Positions 1 to 8,649 of a stretch of 64,000 bases of DNA are shown in pieces. Positions within the stretch are counted from its first letter, which is position 1; every line of letters starts with the position of its first letter. Source of the DNA: Thalassospira xianhensis MCCC 1A02616. GTDB lineage: Bacteria; Pseudomonadota; Alphaproteobacteria; Rhodospirillales; Thalassospiraceae. A model generated the notes under the pieces. That model had not been told where the DNA came from, made no database searches, and was given only the letters and a program-made list of their open reading frames with translations. The position numbers and the translations under genes were made by a program. The DNA lies in contig NZ_JPWA01000005.1 of assembly GCF_003326475.1 (NCBI RefSeq), positions 124,001 to 188,000 of the forward strand, in the 5' to 3' direction.

Positions 1-758
1 TCCGGGTTAAAATCGCGCGCCTTATCCTTAAGACCGCGCAATTTACGGATCGCATCAAACGACACATAGTCCGATCCCCCGTCGCCCAGAACCTGTTTAA
101 CGCGCCCATAGCACCGCGCATCCATCGACCAGTCGGCCATGCCGTGTTTTTCAAACAGCAACGCCATTTCAGCCGCCCGCCCGCTCGGCGGTACAGGAAA
201 CAGGATCTGGCCATCAAGTTTGGACATCTTGGTCAAAAGCCCGTCGATCCGTACCTGCTGTGTCAAGCGTTCCATACCATAGGACGCGTCCATCAAAACC
301 GTAGCCGCGTCGGGCGGCGTGTCATACAGGAAGTAATCAGACTCCTTGCAGAAATCGCCGGTGTAAAGAACCCCGCCACCCAGTTCAAAATGCAGCCATA
401 CTCCGCCAAAGGCATGCCCGGTCCTCCCGGTCGTAACCGTCACACCGTCAACCTGGATTTCCCCATAAGGTGGCAGGATAATCACATTCGCACCGGCGGG
501 TAATGACCGTGCCGTGACTTCAGTACAATAAATCGGCAGGCCTGCCGCAATAACTTCGGCCGCGGCTCCGATATGATCGACATGATCATGGGTAATGAAA
601 ACAGCGTTAACTTTATTGAGCCATGCCGGGTCAAAACCACTGTCATTTTCCGGACCGACCCCGCAATCAAGCAGCCAGCGCCGGTTGAAAAACTCCAGCC
701 GCAGACAGGCCGGGCCCTTTTCACCAAGTCCCGATAAAACACGCATCCGGGCAGACAT
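1..758 (-). CDS. MBL-fold metallohydrolase, C-terminus cut by window edge
   Basis: About 252 codons are visible before the window ends, so the protein is partial. Near residue 65 it has the metal-binding motif THDHVDHIGA (HxHxDH), which defines metallo-beta-lactamase-fold hydrolases, followed by a GHAFGG histidine and the LYTGDF aspartate of the same metal site. The start ATG overlaps the stop of the ABC ATPase by one base (TGATG), so translation is probably coupled and the hydrolase is the fourth gene of the importer operon. It has no signal peptide, so it should act in the cytoplasm. Placement suggests it cleaves the imported compound or a product of it. PhnP-type cyclic phosphodiesterases and RNase Z-like proteins share this fold, and the sequence alone does not choose between them. 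Confidence 0.85.
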   Translation of the reverse strand, partial: MSARMRVLSGLGEKGPACLRLEFFNRRWLLDCGVGPENDSGFDPAWLNKVNAVFITHDHVDHIGAAAEVIAAGLPIYCTEVTARSLPAGANVIILPPYGEIQVDGVTVTTGRTGHAFGGVWLHFELGGGVLYTGDFCKESDYFLYDTPPDAATVLMDASYGMERLTQQVRIDGLLTKMSKLDGQILFPVPPSGRAAEMALLFEKHGMADWSMDARCYGRVKQVLGDGGSDYVSFDAIRKLRGLKDKARDFNP

Positions 759-1840
759 CAGGCGGCCTCACCTTCTGAACGGTCAAAGACCCAGCCGTCG
801 GAAATCACCAGCCCGACCGTCTCACCAATCCGTGCCCGTCTGGTTGCGTAAACCGGCAGAATCTGATCGGAATCGACCCTCACCTGAAGCCGGAACCGAC
901 CGCCCAGATAAACGCAATCCTCGACCGAACCGCGCAATGTCCCGGCTTCATCGACCCAGACATCTTCGGGCCGCAGGCAAAGACCAAGGTCCTGTCCGTC
1001 GCTGTTATTTGCCGCCTTATGGCAAATCCGCGCATGGATCGCCGCCTCGCCCAACCGAACAGAACACCGCCCGGTTCCCCGCATGGAAACATCGCCAATC
1101 GGCAACACTGCCCCGGCCCCGACAAAGCCTGCGACCATATGATCGGCCGGTTCCCGGTAAAGGGTTTCCGGGGCCGCCACCTGACGAATGCGGCCCTTGT
1201 CCATCACGGCAATTCTGTCGGCCATTGCCATGGCTTCGGCCTGATCGTGGGTGACGTAAATCATCGTCGCCCCGGTCCGGCGATGAAAATCCAGAAACGC
1301 CTGCTGCATGGTTTCGCGCAAGTGAACGTCAAGGTTCGCAAGCGGCTCATCAAGCAACACCGCACGCGGCTCCATCACCAGACAGCGCGCCAGTGCCACC
1401 CGCTGTCGCTGCCCACCCGAAAGTTCCGTCGGGCTGCGATCAGCATAGGGTTCAAGAGCGACAATCGACAATGCCTCGGCAATTTTCGCATCACGTTCCG
1501 CCCGGCCAAGCCCGCGCACCTCCAACGGATAACCGACATTGCGCGCCACCGACATATGCGGCCAAAGCGCATAGGACTGAAACACGATGCCAAGGTTGCG
1601 TGCTTCTGGATTGATCATCACCCCGTTGGCAGGATCGGCAACTGCCTGTCCGCCCAGGGCTATGACGCCCTGATCGGGTTCCTCGAAACCGGCCAGAAGA
1701 CGCAGCAAAGTCGTCTTGCCACAGCCCGACGGCCCCAGAAGGGCAACAAATTCGCCATCATGGATATCAAGCGATACCTGATTGACCGCGCGGTAATCGC
1801 CAAAAGATTTTGTAATCCGCGAAAGATTTATGTCTGCCAT
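758..1840 (-). CDS. ABC transporter ATP-binding protein, Fe3+/polyamine (PotA/FbpC) type
   Basis: This 360-residue ATPase energises import by the permease encoded just upstream. The Walker A motif GPSGCGKTT lies at residues 36-44, the Q-loop glutamine near 88, the signature LSGGQRQRV at 140-148 and Walker B VLLDEP at 161-166. A C-terminal extension of about 120 residues fits the TOBE regulatory domain of the PotA/FbpC/UgpC group. Its start overlaps the end of the permease gene by 13 bases and its stop overlaps the next ATG, so SBP, permease, ATPase and hydrolase form one tight operon. Family membership is clear; the substrate is not. Confidence 0.95.
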   Translation of the reverse strand: MADINLSRITKSFGDYRAVNQVSLDIHDGEFVALLGPSGCGKTTLLRLLAGFEEPDQGVIALGGQAVADPANGVMINPEARNLGIVFQSYALWPHMSVARNVGYPLEVRGLGRAERDAKIAEALSIVALEPYADRSPTELSGGQRQRVALARCLVMEPRAVLLDEPLANLDVHLRETMQQAFLDFHRRTGATMIYVTHDQAEAMAMADRIAVMDKGRIRQVAAPETLYREPADHMVAGFVGAGAVLPIGDVSMRGTGRCSVRLGEAAIHARICHKAANNSDGQDLGLCLRPEDVWVDEAGTLRGSVEDCVYLGGRFRLQVRVDSDQILPVYATRRARIGETVGLVISDGWVFDRSEGEAA

Positions 1841-3564
1841 GGCACAACTCCCTTGGGCAAACGCCGTGATGCCAGTTGAAAACAGGACATCAACGCAATA
1901 ACGACCAGCACAACCAATACCGCCACGGCCGAGGCCAGAACGGTGTCGCCACTGTCATCGAGATTGAAGATCAAAACGCCCAACGTCTCGTTCCCGGCCG
2001 ACCACAAAAGGGCCGAAACTGTCAATTCGTTAAACGCTGTCAAAAACACAAGTAACGCTCCCGCCGCCGCAGACGGCGCCGCCAGCGGCAAAAGGATATC
2101 GCGCAACCGGCGGCCAAGTCCTGCACCGCACGCCTGTGCCGCTTCTTCCAATGCCGGATCAAGCTGGGAAAAACTGTTCATCACCGGGCGCAGTGCAATC
2201 ACCAGGAACCGCGCCAGATAGGCGACAAAAATGATCGCGAGCGTGCCATAGAGACTGACATCAATCACCGGAATGCGGATGAACAGAAGAATGCAGGCAA
2301 TCGCCAGAACCACACCGGGCAAGGCATAGGGCACCTCGACCAGAAGATTGACCATATGGGTCAACCGGGTTGGTCGCCGGACAATCACATAAGCCAGCGG
2401 CAAACAGACCGCGACCAGCGTCACCGCCGCCCCGACCGACAACATGAAACTGTTATGGAACGCCCGGATGGTCGATGGCTGAACAAACAGAACTTCGTAA
2501 AACGCATCGAAACTGTAATTGGCAAGGCTCAGCTTCACCCCGAACGCCGGAACCAGTGCGGTCGCAACCAACGCCATCAACGGGATCACCAGAATGGCGA
2601 TCAAAACCGTCCACAACACCGCTTCAACCAATGTCCTGCGTGCGCCCAACCGGATATCAAGTGGCCGCCCCACCATCCCCATAAGACGATAGTCACGCTT
2701 GCCCAATAACCGGTGATGCACCGCCACGCCCAAAATCGCAATCGTCCCGATCAGCATCGCCAGCACCGAAACCTCGCCCAGAACCGACGGGCCAAATCCG
2801 GCCAGCTTCTGATAAATCAGGGTCGGTAATGTCGAATAATTGGCGGGTATCCCCAGCATTGCCGGTATCCCGAAATTGCCAAGGGCCGTGACAAACGCCA
2901 TCGCGGTTCCGGCGATCAGACCGGGACTGGTCAGTGGCAAAATGATCTGCCACCACAAACGACCGCCACGCGCACCTGCCAAACGGGCTGCTTCGATCTG
3001 TTCGCGCGGCAGCATGCGCAAATTGGCCCGAAGGGTCAAAAACACAATTGATGCATGCTGAATCCCCAGCAAAAGCGCAATCCCCTCGGCCGAATAAAAC
3101 GGCTGGGGCGATCCCATCGGGGGTGCCATGCCAAGCGCATTCAAAAGTGCACTGCTCGGCCCGGTCAGTTGCACCCACGCCAACGCCGTGATCTGCGGCG
3201 GGATCATCATCGGGATCATGAAACAGAAAACCAGTACCGCCTTGGCGCGGATATCGGTCAGCGCGACCAGAAAGGCAAACGCGCCCCCGATCAGAAGCGA
3301 GATAATCGTTCCAAGCCCTGCGGTATAAAGACTGTTGGCAGTTGCCCGCCATGTCGTCGAACTGCCCAGAACATCGCGGATGTAATCCGCACTGGGCACA
3401 CCGCCAACAAACACGCCTTCAATCGCAAGGCGCGCAATCGGTAAAATCGAAATCACGAACACCGGCAATAAAAGCCACGGTAACAACCGGTCCAAAGACC
3501 GGTTGCCAACCGTTGGGCTTGCAAAGCCGGGCATGAAGCCGCGAAGGCGACTTGCAGCCTGCAT
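1828..3564 (-). CDS. ABC transporter permease with two fused membrane domains (FbpB-like)
   Basis: This 578-residue inner-membrane protein has two homologous permease halves in one chain, as in FbpB and ThiP, so a dimeric partner is not needed. The first half covers about residues 60-290 and the second about 330-570. Each has roughly six hydrophobic segments and an EAA-type loop contacting the ATPase: EQIEAARLAGARGGR in the first half and PALEEAAQACGAG in the second. The start ATG overlaps the stop of the substrate-binding protein gene by one base (TAATG). The architecture is typical of ferric iron, thiamine, putrescine and 2-aminoethylphosphonate-type importers; nothing visible fixes the ligand. 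Confidence 0.95.
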   Translation of the reverse strand: MQAASRLRGFMPGFASPTVGNRSLDRLLPWLLLPVFVISILPIARLAIEGVFVGGVPSADYIRDVLGSSTTWRATANSLYTAGLGTIISLLIGGAFAFLVALTDIRAKAVLVFCFMIPMMIPPQITALAWVQLTGPSSALLNALGMAPPMGSPQPFYSAEGIALLLGIQHASIVFLTLRANLRMLPREQIEAARLAGARGGRLWWQIILPLTSPGLIAGTAMAFVTALGNFGIPAMLGIPANYSTLPTLIYQKLAGFGPSVLGEVSVLAMLIGTIAILGVAVHHRLLGKRDYRLMGMVGRPLDIRLGARRTLVEAVLWTVLIAILVIPLMALVATALVPAFGVKLSLANYSFDAFYEVLFVQPSTIRAFHNSFMLSVGAAVTLVAVCLPLAYVIVRRPTRLTHMVNLLVEVPYALPGVVLAIACILLFIRIPVIDVSLYGTLAIIFVAYLARFLVIALRPVMNSFSQLDPALEEAAQACGAGLGRRLRDILLPLAAPSAAAGALLVFLTAFNELTVSALLWSAGNETLGVLIFNLDDSGDTVLASAVAVLVVLVVIALMSCFQLASRRLPKGVVPWQT

Positions 3565-4547
3565 TATTCAGCCCCGAAAATGTCCGCGAACTTTTTCTTG
3601 TTCGCTTCTGCCTGTTCCAGTGCCACTGCCGGATTGAAATCCATCAGCTTGATGGCGCTGCGTGCCGGGAAACCTTCCGGCAATGCCATGTCGCCGCGTG
3701 CCGGGACATAACCCATGTCCAGAACCAGTTCCTGGCCTTTGCTCGACAGAACAAAATCAACAAACTTGTGCGCCGCATCGACGTTTTTGGCGTCTTTCAT
3801 GATCGCAACCGGCTCGGTCACATAAGTGACCCCCTCGGTCGGGAAGACGAAATTAACCGGCGAACCTTCGGCCTTGCCACGGATCGCAAGGAAATCGACA
3901 ACCACACCATACGGCTTTTCGCCCGATGCAACGGCCTTGAACACGCCGCCATTACCACCCTGTGCGCGTGCTTCGTTCGCGGCCAGTGCCTGATAGTAAT
4001 CCCAACCCAGTTCCTTGTTTTCCGTCAGGGTCGACAGATGAATAAGGGCCGCACCGGAATAAAGCGGGCTTGGCATCACGACCTGATTTTTCATCGCCGG
4101 ATCGGCAAGATCGGCCCAGCTTTTCGGGGCTTTCTCGACACCAGTATTATAAACGATGCCGGTCGTGATCAGCTTGGTCGAATAGTAATAACCGTCCGCA
4201 TCATAAAGGGCGGCTTCATAGGCCGATGCTTCGGGCGATTTATACGCCTGCAACAGGCCTTCGCCCTTCATGCCTTCCAGTGTCACCGTGTCGGCAATCA
4301 GCAAAACATCCGGGCGCGGATCACCTGCCGCAATCTCGGCACGCAGTTTTGCCATCAGCTTGGTGGTGCCGTCACGCACCCATTCGACTTCAACATCCGG
4401 ATAGGCAGCCTTGAAGGCATCGACGGTGGTCTGGGCATCCTGATTTGGCTGGCTGGTATAAAGAACCAGTTTCTCGGCGGCCTGACCAACAACTGGCAGC
4501 ATCATCGCAGCCGAAGCCACGGCAGCAAGAAGAACGTTACGCATCAT
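3564..4547 (-). CDS. Periplasmic substrate-binding protein of the Fe3+/polyamine ABC family
   Basis: This 327-residue protein captures the substrate in the periplasm for the adjacent permease. The chosen ATG gives a clean signal peptide (MMRNVLLAAVASAAMMLP, cleaved near VGQAAE) and sits six bases after an AAGGG ribosome site. A much longer upstream reading frame lacks support. The mature N-terminus LVLYTSQPNQDA is the usual opening of extracellular solute-binding proteins of the FbpA/PotD cluster. The Tyr pair that binds iron in classical FbpA proteins is not obvious near the C-terminus, so an organic or phosphonate/phosphate ester ligand is at least as likely as iron. It is the first gene of the operon and faces a DeoR-type regulator. 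Confidence 0.92.
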   Translation of the reverse strand: MMRNVLLAAVASAAMMLPVVGQAAEKLVLYTSQPNQDAQTTVDAFKAAYPDVEVEWVRDGTTKLMAKLRAEIAAGDPRPDVLLIADTVTLEGMKGEGLLQAYKSPEASAYEAALYDADGYYYSTKLITTGIVYNTGVEKAPKSWADLADPAMKNQVVMPSPLYSGAALIHLSTLTENKELGWDYYQALAANEARAQGGNGGVFKAVASGEKPYGVVVDFLAIRGKAEGSPVNFVFPTEGVTYVTEPVAIMKDAKNVDAAHKFVDFVLSSKGQELVLDMGYVPARGDMALPEGFPARSAIKLMDFNPAVALEQAEANKKKFADIFGAE

Positions 4548-4595
4548 CCACATCCCTTGATTGCGTGGGGCGTACCTTTGCGGCCACCCCGAAGG

Positions 4596-4607
4596 TTTCG
4601 TTCGAAA
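4596..4607. promoter_or_regulatory. Palindromic operator candidate, proximal to the ABC operon
   Basis: TTTCGTTCGAAA lies 49 bases before the substrate-binding protein start. Its reverse complement appears again at 4746-4757 next to the divergent DeoR-type gene. Paired identical sites in a shared promoter suggest regulation of both units by that protein, whose family binds similar TTCG-containing repeats. The functional assignment is inferred. Confidence 0.6.
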
Positions 4608-4745
4608 ACAATCCGACGGGGACGCTATATGGATTTCGATTTCAGTTGTGTGACAAAGCAAAGAATTAAATGTTTCAACAAGCGTACCGGGCTTTCCAGA
4701 CACAACCAAGCCTGTCTATACTTCGTGACATGGCGAAACACATGC

Positions 4746-4757
4746 TTTCGAACGAAA
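4746..4757. promoter_or_regulatory. Palindromic operator candidate, proximal to the DeoR-family gene
   Basis: TTTCGAACGAAA is the exact reverse complement of the site at 4596-4607. It lies 18 bases before the regulator's ATG, where binding would block initiation, which suggests autoregulation. Confidence 0.6.
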
Positions 4758-4775
4758 GAACATCAAAGGAAACCA

Positions 4776-5549
4776 ATGCCCGATCCCGTGCCACTTGACC
4801 GCCGCCGCGACCGGATTGTCGCCCTTGTCAAATCCTGCGGCTTCATGGCGGTCGAAGAACTGGCACGCCGCTTTAACGTCTCGGTCCAGACAATCCGGAC
4901 CGATCTGCGCGATTTGCAGGAACAGGGCCGTATCTTCCGCCGCCATGGCCTTGCCGGTCCGGCGCCCGATCCGGATAACTCGGCCTATGAAAAACGCGAA
5001 GTTTGGAACCGCAGTGGCAAACGCGCCCTTGCTGCCAAACTCGCCGATATCATCCCCGAAGGCTGCACCATCGCGATTGGAACCGGCACCACCGCCGAAC
5101 TGGCGGCCCAAAGCCTGGCCTCACACCGCAATCTGACGGTGCTGACCAACAATATCCATGTGGTACTGACATTACAAAACGCGCCCAATGTCACGTTGCG
5201 CCTTGCGGGCGGGACCATCCGCACCCGCGATCTTGATATCATCGGGGCTGACAGTGCGGAATTTTTTGGCTCCTACCGCGCAGATTTCGGGATTGTCAGT
5301 GTCGGGGGGATGTCGGAAACCGGCGACCTTATGGACTTCAACATGGACGAAGTCCGCGCGCGGCGCGCCCTTATCGCCTGCTGCGATCACCCGATCCTTC
5401 TGGTCGATGAAAAAAAAGTCGGGCGCAAGGCCCTTTGTCGGGACGGCCACGCATCGGATTTCAAAACCGTGCTATTAAACACCGCACCGGGCGATGTTTT
5501 GCAACAGCAACTGGTTCGGGGCCGATCACAGGTGATCGTCGCGAACTAG
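4776..5549 (+). CDS. DeoR/GlpR-family transcriptional regulator
   Basis: This 257-residue cytoplasmic repressor has an N-terminal helix-turn-helix typical of DeoR proteins at about residues 5-57 (RRDRIVALV, then VEELARRFNVSVQTIRTDLRDL). The C-terminal sugar-phosphate-sensing domain shows the family signatures IAIGTGTTAEL and VLTNN, GGxxR-type residues and a GADSAEF segment. The ATG at 4776 follows an AAAGGA ribosome site by five bases. The reading frame stays open far upstream, but that stretch is the antisense of the transporter gene. It is divergent from the ABC operon with two palindromes between them, so it probably represses that operon until a phosphorylated ligand appears. The gene ends two bases from the convergent amidotransferase. 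Confidence 0.93.
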   Translation: MPDPVPLDRRRDRIVALVKSCGFMAVEELARRFNVSVQTIRTDLRDLQEQGRIFRRHGLAGPAPDPDNSAYEKREVWNRSGKRALAAKLADIIPEGCTIAIGTGTTAELAAQSLASHRNLTVLTNNIHVVLTLQNAPNVTLRLAGGTIRTRDLDIIGADSAEFFGSYRADFGIVSVGGMSETGDLMDFNMDEVRARRALIACCDHPILLVDEKKVGRKALCRDGHASDFKTVLLNTAPGDVLQQQLVRGRSQVIVAN

Positions 5550-5551
5550 GG

Positions 5552-6346
5552 CTATGCAGCGCCCATACATCCCGTCGCCGAAAGTGTCGGTTCTTCGCAG
5601 ACATTCAGATCGCGGCAAACATGCAGGGTATGGTTTGGTGCCACCGCGATCCAACTGTCACTTTCGGTATCAAGCGGCTCGGACACGACAATCACATGGT
5701 CCCCGCGCTTTCGCCAGTAAAGTGATGGCGGCTTGTCATCGCTGGCATGACGGATGGCACAAACGCTTTCGCCATTTGACAGGCAGGCGGTAAAGCGGAA
5801 GGGCGCGGTTGCTCCGCGGTCCTTCATTTCACGTTCGACAACTTCGATGGTTTTGCGGATCGCGCGATGCGGATCAGTACGCAATCCGAAAGTTAGCATC
5901 AAACAGAAAATAAGCTCGCTATCGGTCGTGCCGTGGCGGGTTGCGTAAAATTCGTCATCGATCATCGCTTCAAGCACACGCCGCACCAGCGGGTAATCGC
6001 CGATCTGGCCGTTATGCATGAACAGGTAATTGTCATGCGCGAACGGGTGGCAGTTGGTACGGCTGGTTTCGGTCCCCGTCGATGCCCGGACATGGGCAAA
6101 AAACATACCCGACCGGATATGATGCGCAAGCGACCGCAGGTTCGGATCATTCCAAGCCGGAAGGATTTCGCGATAAAGACCGGGCGTCTTACGCTCGTCA
6201 TACCAGCCGATACCAAAACCATCGCCATTGGTCGGCGTTTTGGCCTGTTCGGCATGCAGGCTTTGTTCAACAAGGGAATGGCGCGGCTCGAACACCAGTT
6301 TTTCAAGATAAACCGGATCTCCGATATAGCTCAGCCAGCGGCACAT
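5552..6346 (-). CDS. Class II glutamine amidotransferase, YafJ-like
   Basis: This 264-residue enzyme begins MCRWLSYIGDP, with the N-terminal nucleophile Cys2 of Ntn-type glutamine amidotransferases. The hallmarks NGDGFGIGWY, FAHVRASTG and the NCHPF/MHNGQIGD loops of the glutaminase pocket follow within the first 120 residues. The length and the absence of a synthase domain match YafJ (E. coli) and EgtC-like stand-alone proteins. The acceptor reaction of the YafJ group is not known to me. The ATG is preceded by AAGGGAAG at good spacing. No partner gene for ergothioneine synthesis is adjacent, so an EgtC role is unlikely here. Confidence 0.9.
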   Translation of the reverse strand: MCRWLSYIGDPVYLEKLVFEPRHSLVEQSLHAEQAKTPTNGDGFGIGWYDERKTPGLYREILPAWNDPNLRSLAHHIRSGMFFAHVRASTGTETSRTNCHPFAHDNYLFMHNGQIGDYPLVRRVLEAMIDDEFYATRHGTTDSELIFCLMLTFGLRTDPHRAIRKTIEVVEREMKDRGATAPFRFTACLSNGESVCAIRHASDDKPPSLYWRKRGDHVIVVSEPLDTESDSWIAVAPNHTLHVCRDLNVCEEPTLSATGCMGAA

Positions 6347-6566
6347 ATGACTTCCCTTGATTGACGTTACGGCATGAAGCGGCGCGACGCGTTATCTATG
6401 CCGGGGAACTACATAACGGTCAATGTGATATTTATGGTTTTGGTCGATCTTCCGGCTGCCTTGCACAATCTCCCGGATACAGTTGGGGATGGATAATAAA
6501 AAGAACAATAAAGCACTTGCCAACCGGGGGGATTATCCGTATTTTCCGCGCCACAAAATGAATCGT

Positions 6567-6642
6567 GCTGATGTAGCTCAGCTGGTAGAGCGGCGCATTC
6601 GTAATGCGTAGGTCGTAGGTTCAAATCCTATCATCAGCACCA
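6567..6642 (+). tRNA. tRNA-Thr (anticodon CGT)
   Basis: The cloverleaf can be read directly. The acceptor stem GCTGATG pairs with CATCAGC, the D-arm contains GCTCAGCTGGTAGAGC, and the anticodon loop TTCGTAA gives anticodon CGT, decoding ACG threonine. The T-arm is GTAGG-TTCAAAT-CCTAT. The discriminator base is A and CCA is encoded. Total length is 76 bases. A terminator follows five bases later. Confidence 0.96.
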
Positions 6643-6646
6643 CTAT

Positions 6647-6682
6647 AACCCCGTCGGGCGAACAGCCCTGCGGGGTTTTTTG
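6647..6682 (+). terminator. Rho-independent terminator after tRNA-Thr
   Basis: An AACCCCG...CGGGGTT stem with an inner CGGGC/GCCCT pairing is followed by a run of T. It isolates the tRNA from the R-body promoter 33 bases downstream. Confidence 0.8.
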
Positions 6683-6714
6683 TTGCCTTTCCCGCGCGCG
6701 ATTTGACGTTTTTT

Positions 6715-6739
6715 GTCACAACCTCCGGTGCTCCCCGTC
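6715..6739 (+). promoter_or_regulatory. R-body sigma-factor promoter 1 (GTCACAA-N14-CGTC)
   Basis: The -35 element GTCACAA is at 6715-6721 and the -10 element CGTC at 6736-6739, 99 bases before the ATG of the 603-residue protein. The same elements and spacing recur before four other units of the locus and, with one mismatch in the -35, before the sigma gene. They resemble the TGTCACA/CGTC promoters described for ECF41-type sigma factors. Confidence 0.75.
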
Positions 6740-6837
6740 CTTTTGCAAGTGAACCGTCGCAATCCTTGTGAAATCCGGTTCGGCGCAGGCATGCACCTTC
6801 CGCAGCGTTTCGCAAGTGCAACCAGGGGATTGTCAGC

Positions 6838-8649
6838 ATGACCGACAAAGACCAACAGCCCAACAGCACTGCAAATGACCCGGCCACCTCCGCAACCGGC
6901 AACCGCCCCAAAAGCCCAGCTGTCGATAACTGGCCCTGGGCGCATGTGCTCGGTTTCGACACAGCCAGTGAATGGGGGCTTGATGCCGTTATTCCCCGTC
7001 CGTCATCGACGTCCCCGGCGCCCGATCCGTCCAACACCGCAGCTAGCAGTGACAATCCCGGTCCGCTTGACGGGCTATCAGGCCATACGCCGCTTCAGGG
7101 CCAGAACCTGATCGAATATGCCATGCAGAAAATCGAACAGGCCCTGGGGCAGCCGATGCAGGCGGTACCGCCCCTGTCATCCTATGGCTATGACGAATAC
7201 GGCAACCTGACCACGACGGCAGGCACAGCTTCGCCGGCTCCGACATCTGCTTCTACGGCGCCCCCCGCGGCAGAAAACGCGGCACCGAACACACCCACTG
7301 CCACAGCAACGAACGACGCACCAACGGATACAGATCGCAGCGTCAGTGATCTGGCGAGTGAAGAACTGTCGAGAGGTTTTATACCCTCCGACGATACGAC
7401 TGTCGCACCAGCCTCCCCGACACCCGGCATGTCCGGTGTCTCCGGCCAGCAATCCTATCGCGTCGATCTGATCCGGGATAACGGCCGCACAACGCGGCTT
7501 GAAGGCATCGTAACTTATGGCGATCTGTATCGTCCGCTTTTGCCCGAACTTTCCGGCAATGCACAGAATGCCGATATATCCGACTGGTCGATCACGCTTG
7601 ATCAATTGCCCAATCCCGGTCCCAGCGGCAGCGACACGGATGCCATCGTCACCGCACGGCTTGATGCCGCTGAAATTCCGGCAGACATCCGGCAATGGGC
7701 ACTGTCGGTCGGGCCGCAAAATATCAACACCGCGCGGCTGGCGCTGAATATCCCTGCTACCCTGCCATCCCTGACACGCGCCAGCATCATCGGCGGCTTG
7801 CCGTCCAGCGAATGGCACATGGTCGCGGCAACACTTTCCTCGGGCGGAGGAAGTGCAGATACCGGCACCCCGATACCGGACACTGCCGAACCCGTCGCTC
7901 CGGCAAGTCTTGGCATGGATCAGCAGCTTGGCAGCCCCGATAGTACGCAGGAACCCTACATCGCAACCCTGCGCATCACATCGGCGATCACCAGCACCCC
8001 GGCGTCGATCCCGGTACAGCTGCAATATACCGGCACCCTGCCAAGCCCGATCCTGCAGGGCGATGTACCCCTCACGACGGAAACCAGCCTCTCACTTCGC
8101 ATGCAGGTCATCGCACCGACCGATGGCAAGTCGGGCGCAACCCTTGTCGCACTGATCCTGCGCGGTGCGGCGTCAGGCTTTTCGGTCACCGCACAGCTGC
8201 GCGGCGATCAGAAAATCTCGACCCCGACCGCGATGCTCGGTTGTGTCGATCCGGGCCAGGATACCGAATGCCGTGCCGAAAGCATGATCGCCAATGCGAC
8301 CTCCAGCCTGCAAACCAGTCTGATCAGTATCACCGATGCCCCCGATGATGACGGGCTCGCCGCCTATGGCTTCGTCCTGCCCGCCCCGTCGGGCGACGAC
8401 GACACCGGCAACACCGTCCAGGCAGCAAAACCCGCCAAAGCGGATGATCCGACGCCGACACCCCCAGCAAAAGGCAAGGGCAAGACAGCGTCCCCAGACA
8501 CCACCACCACGACGGTCACGGACGACACCGACAGCACGAAGAATGCTGCCGACACTGCAGGTGCCGGTGACACCGGTGACACCGGTGACACCGGTGACAC
8601 CGGCGACACCGGTGGCACCACCGAAAACCCGGACAAGGGAGCCTCCTGA
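6838..8649 (+). CDS. Unrecognised large low-complexity protein of the R-body locus
   Basis: I do not recognise this 603-residue protein. Residues 1-200 are rich in Ser, Thr, Pro and Ala, with a short aromatic patch (WPWAHVLGFD) and a helical LIEYAMQKIEQALG segment. Residues about 205-515 look folded and beta-rich and include the only two Cys residues (GCVDPGQDTEC), which may form a disulfide. The tail from about 515 is disordered, with Lys/Ala/Pro, Asp/Thr and six Gly-Asp-Thr units encoded by a 9-base repeat. No signal peptide or membrane segment is seen. It has its own copy of the locus promoter and its stop overlaps the next ATG (TGATG), so it belongs to the R-body regulon. Structural, assembly or cargo roles are all open. 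Confidence 0.75.
   Translation: MTDKDQQPNSTANDPATSATGNRPKSPAVDNWPWAHVLGFDTASEWGLDAVIPRPSSTSPAPDPSNTAASSDNPGPLDGLSGHTPLQGQNLIEYAMQKIEQALGQPMQAVPPLSSYGYDEYGNLTTTAGTASPAPTSASTAPPAAENAAPNTPTATATNDAPTDTDRSVSDLASEELSRGFIPSDDTTVAPASPTPGMSGVSGQQSYRVDLIRDNGRTTRLEGIVTYGDLYRPLLPELSGNAQNADISDWSITLDQLPNPGPSGSDTDAIVTARLDAAEIPADIRQWALSVGPQNINTARLALNIPATLPSLTRASIIGGLPSSEWHMVAATLSSGGGSADTGTPIPDTAEPVAPASLGMDQQLGSPDSTQEPYIATLRITSAITSTPASIPVQLQYTGTLPSPILQGDVPLTTETSLSLRMQVIAPTDGKSGATLVALILRGAASGFSVTAQLRGDQKISTPTAMLGCVDPGQDTECRAESMIANATSSLQTSLISITDAPDDDGLAAYGFVLPAPSGDDDTGNTVQAAKPAKADDPTPTPPAKGKGKTASPDTTTTTVTDDTDSTKNAADTAGAGDTGDTGDTGDTGDTGGTTENPDKGAS
8566..8619 (+). repeat. Six tandem 9-bp units inside a coding region
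   Basis: Four exact copies of GGTGACACC are followed by GGCGACACC and GGTGGCACC, encoding Gly-Asp-Thr repeats near the C-terminus of the 603-residue protein. The unit is a multiple of three, so slippage would change protein length without breaking the frame. Confidence 0.9.

Noticed and set aside
595-1254. 219-codon plus-strand frame
   Set aside because: It is antisense to the ABC ATPase and hydrolase genes and has a biased Arg/Pro composition typical of shadow frames.
3552-4775. Open frame upstream of the DeoR-type gene, giving an apparent 665-residue protein
   Set aside because: It is antisense to the substrate-binding protein and shows no family resemblance; the regulator has its own ribosome site and ATG at 4776.
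8566-8619. CRISPR-like array
   Set aside because: The 9-bp units are contiguous with no spacers and are translated; no cas genes are present in the window.
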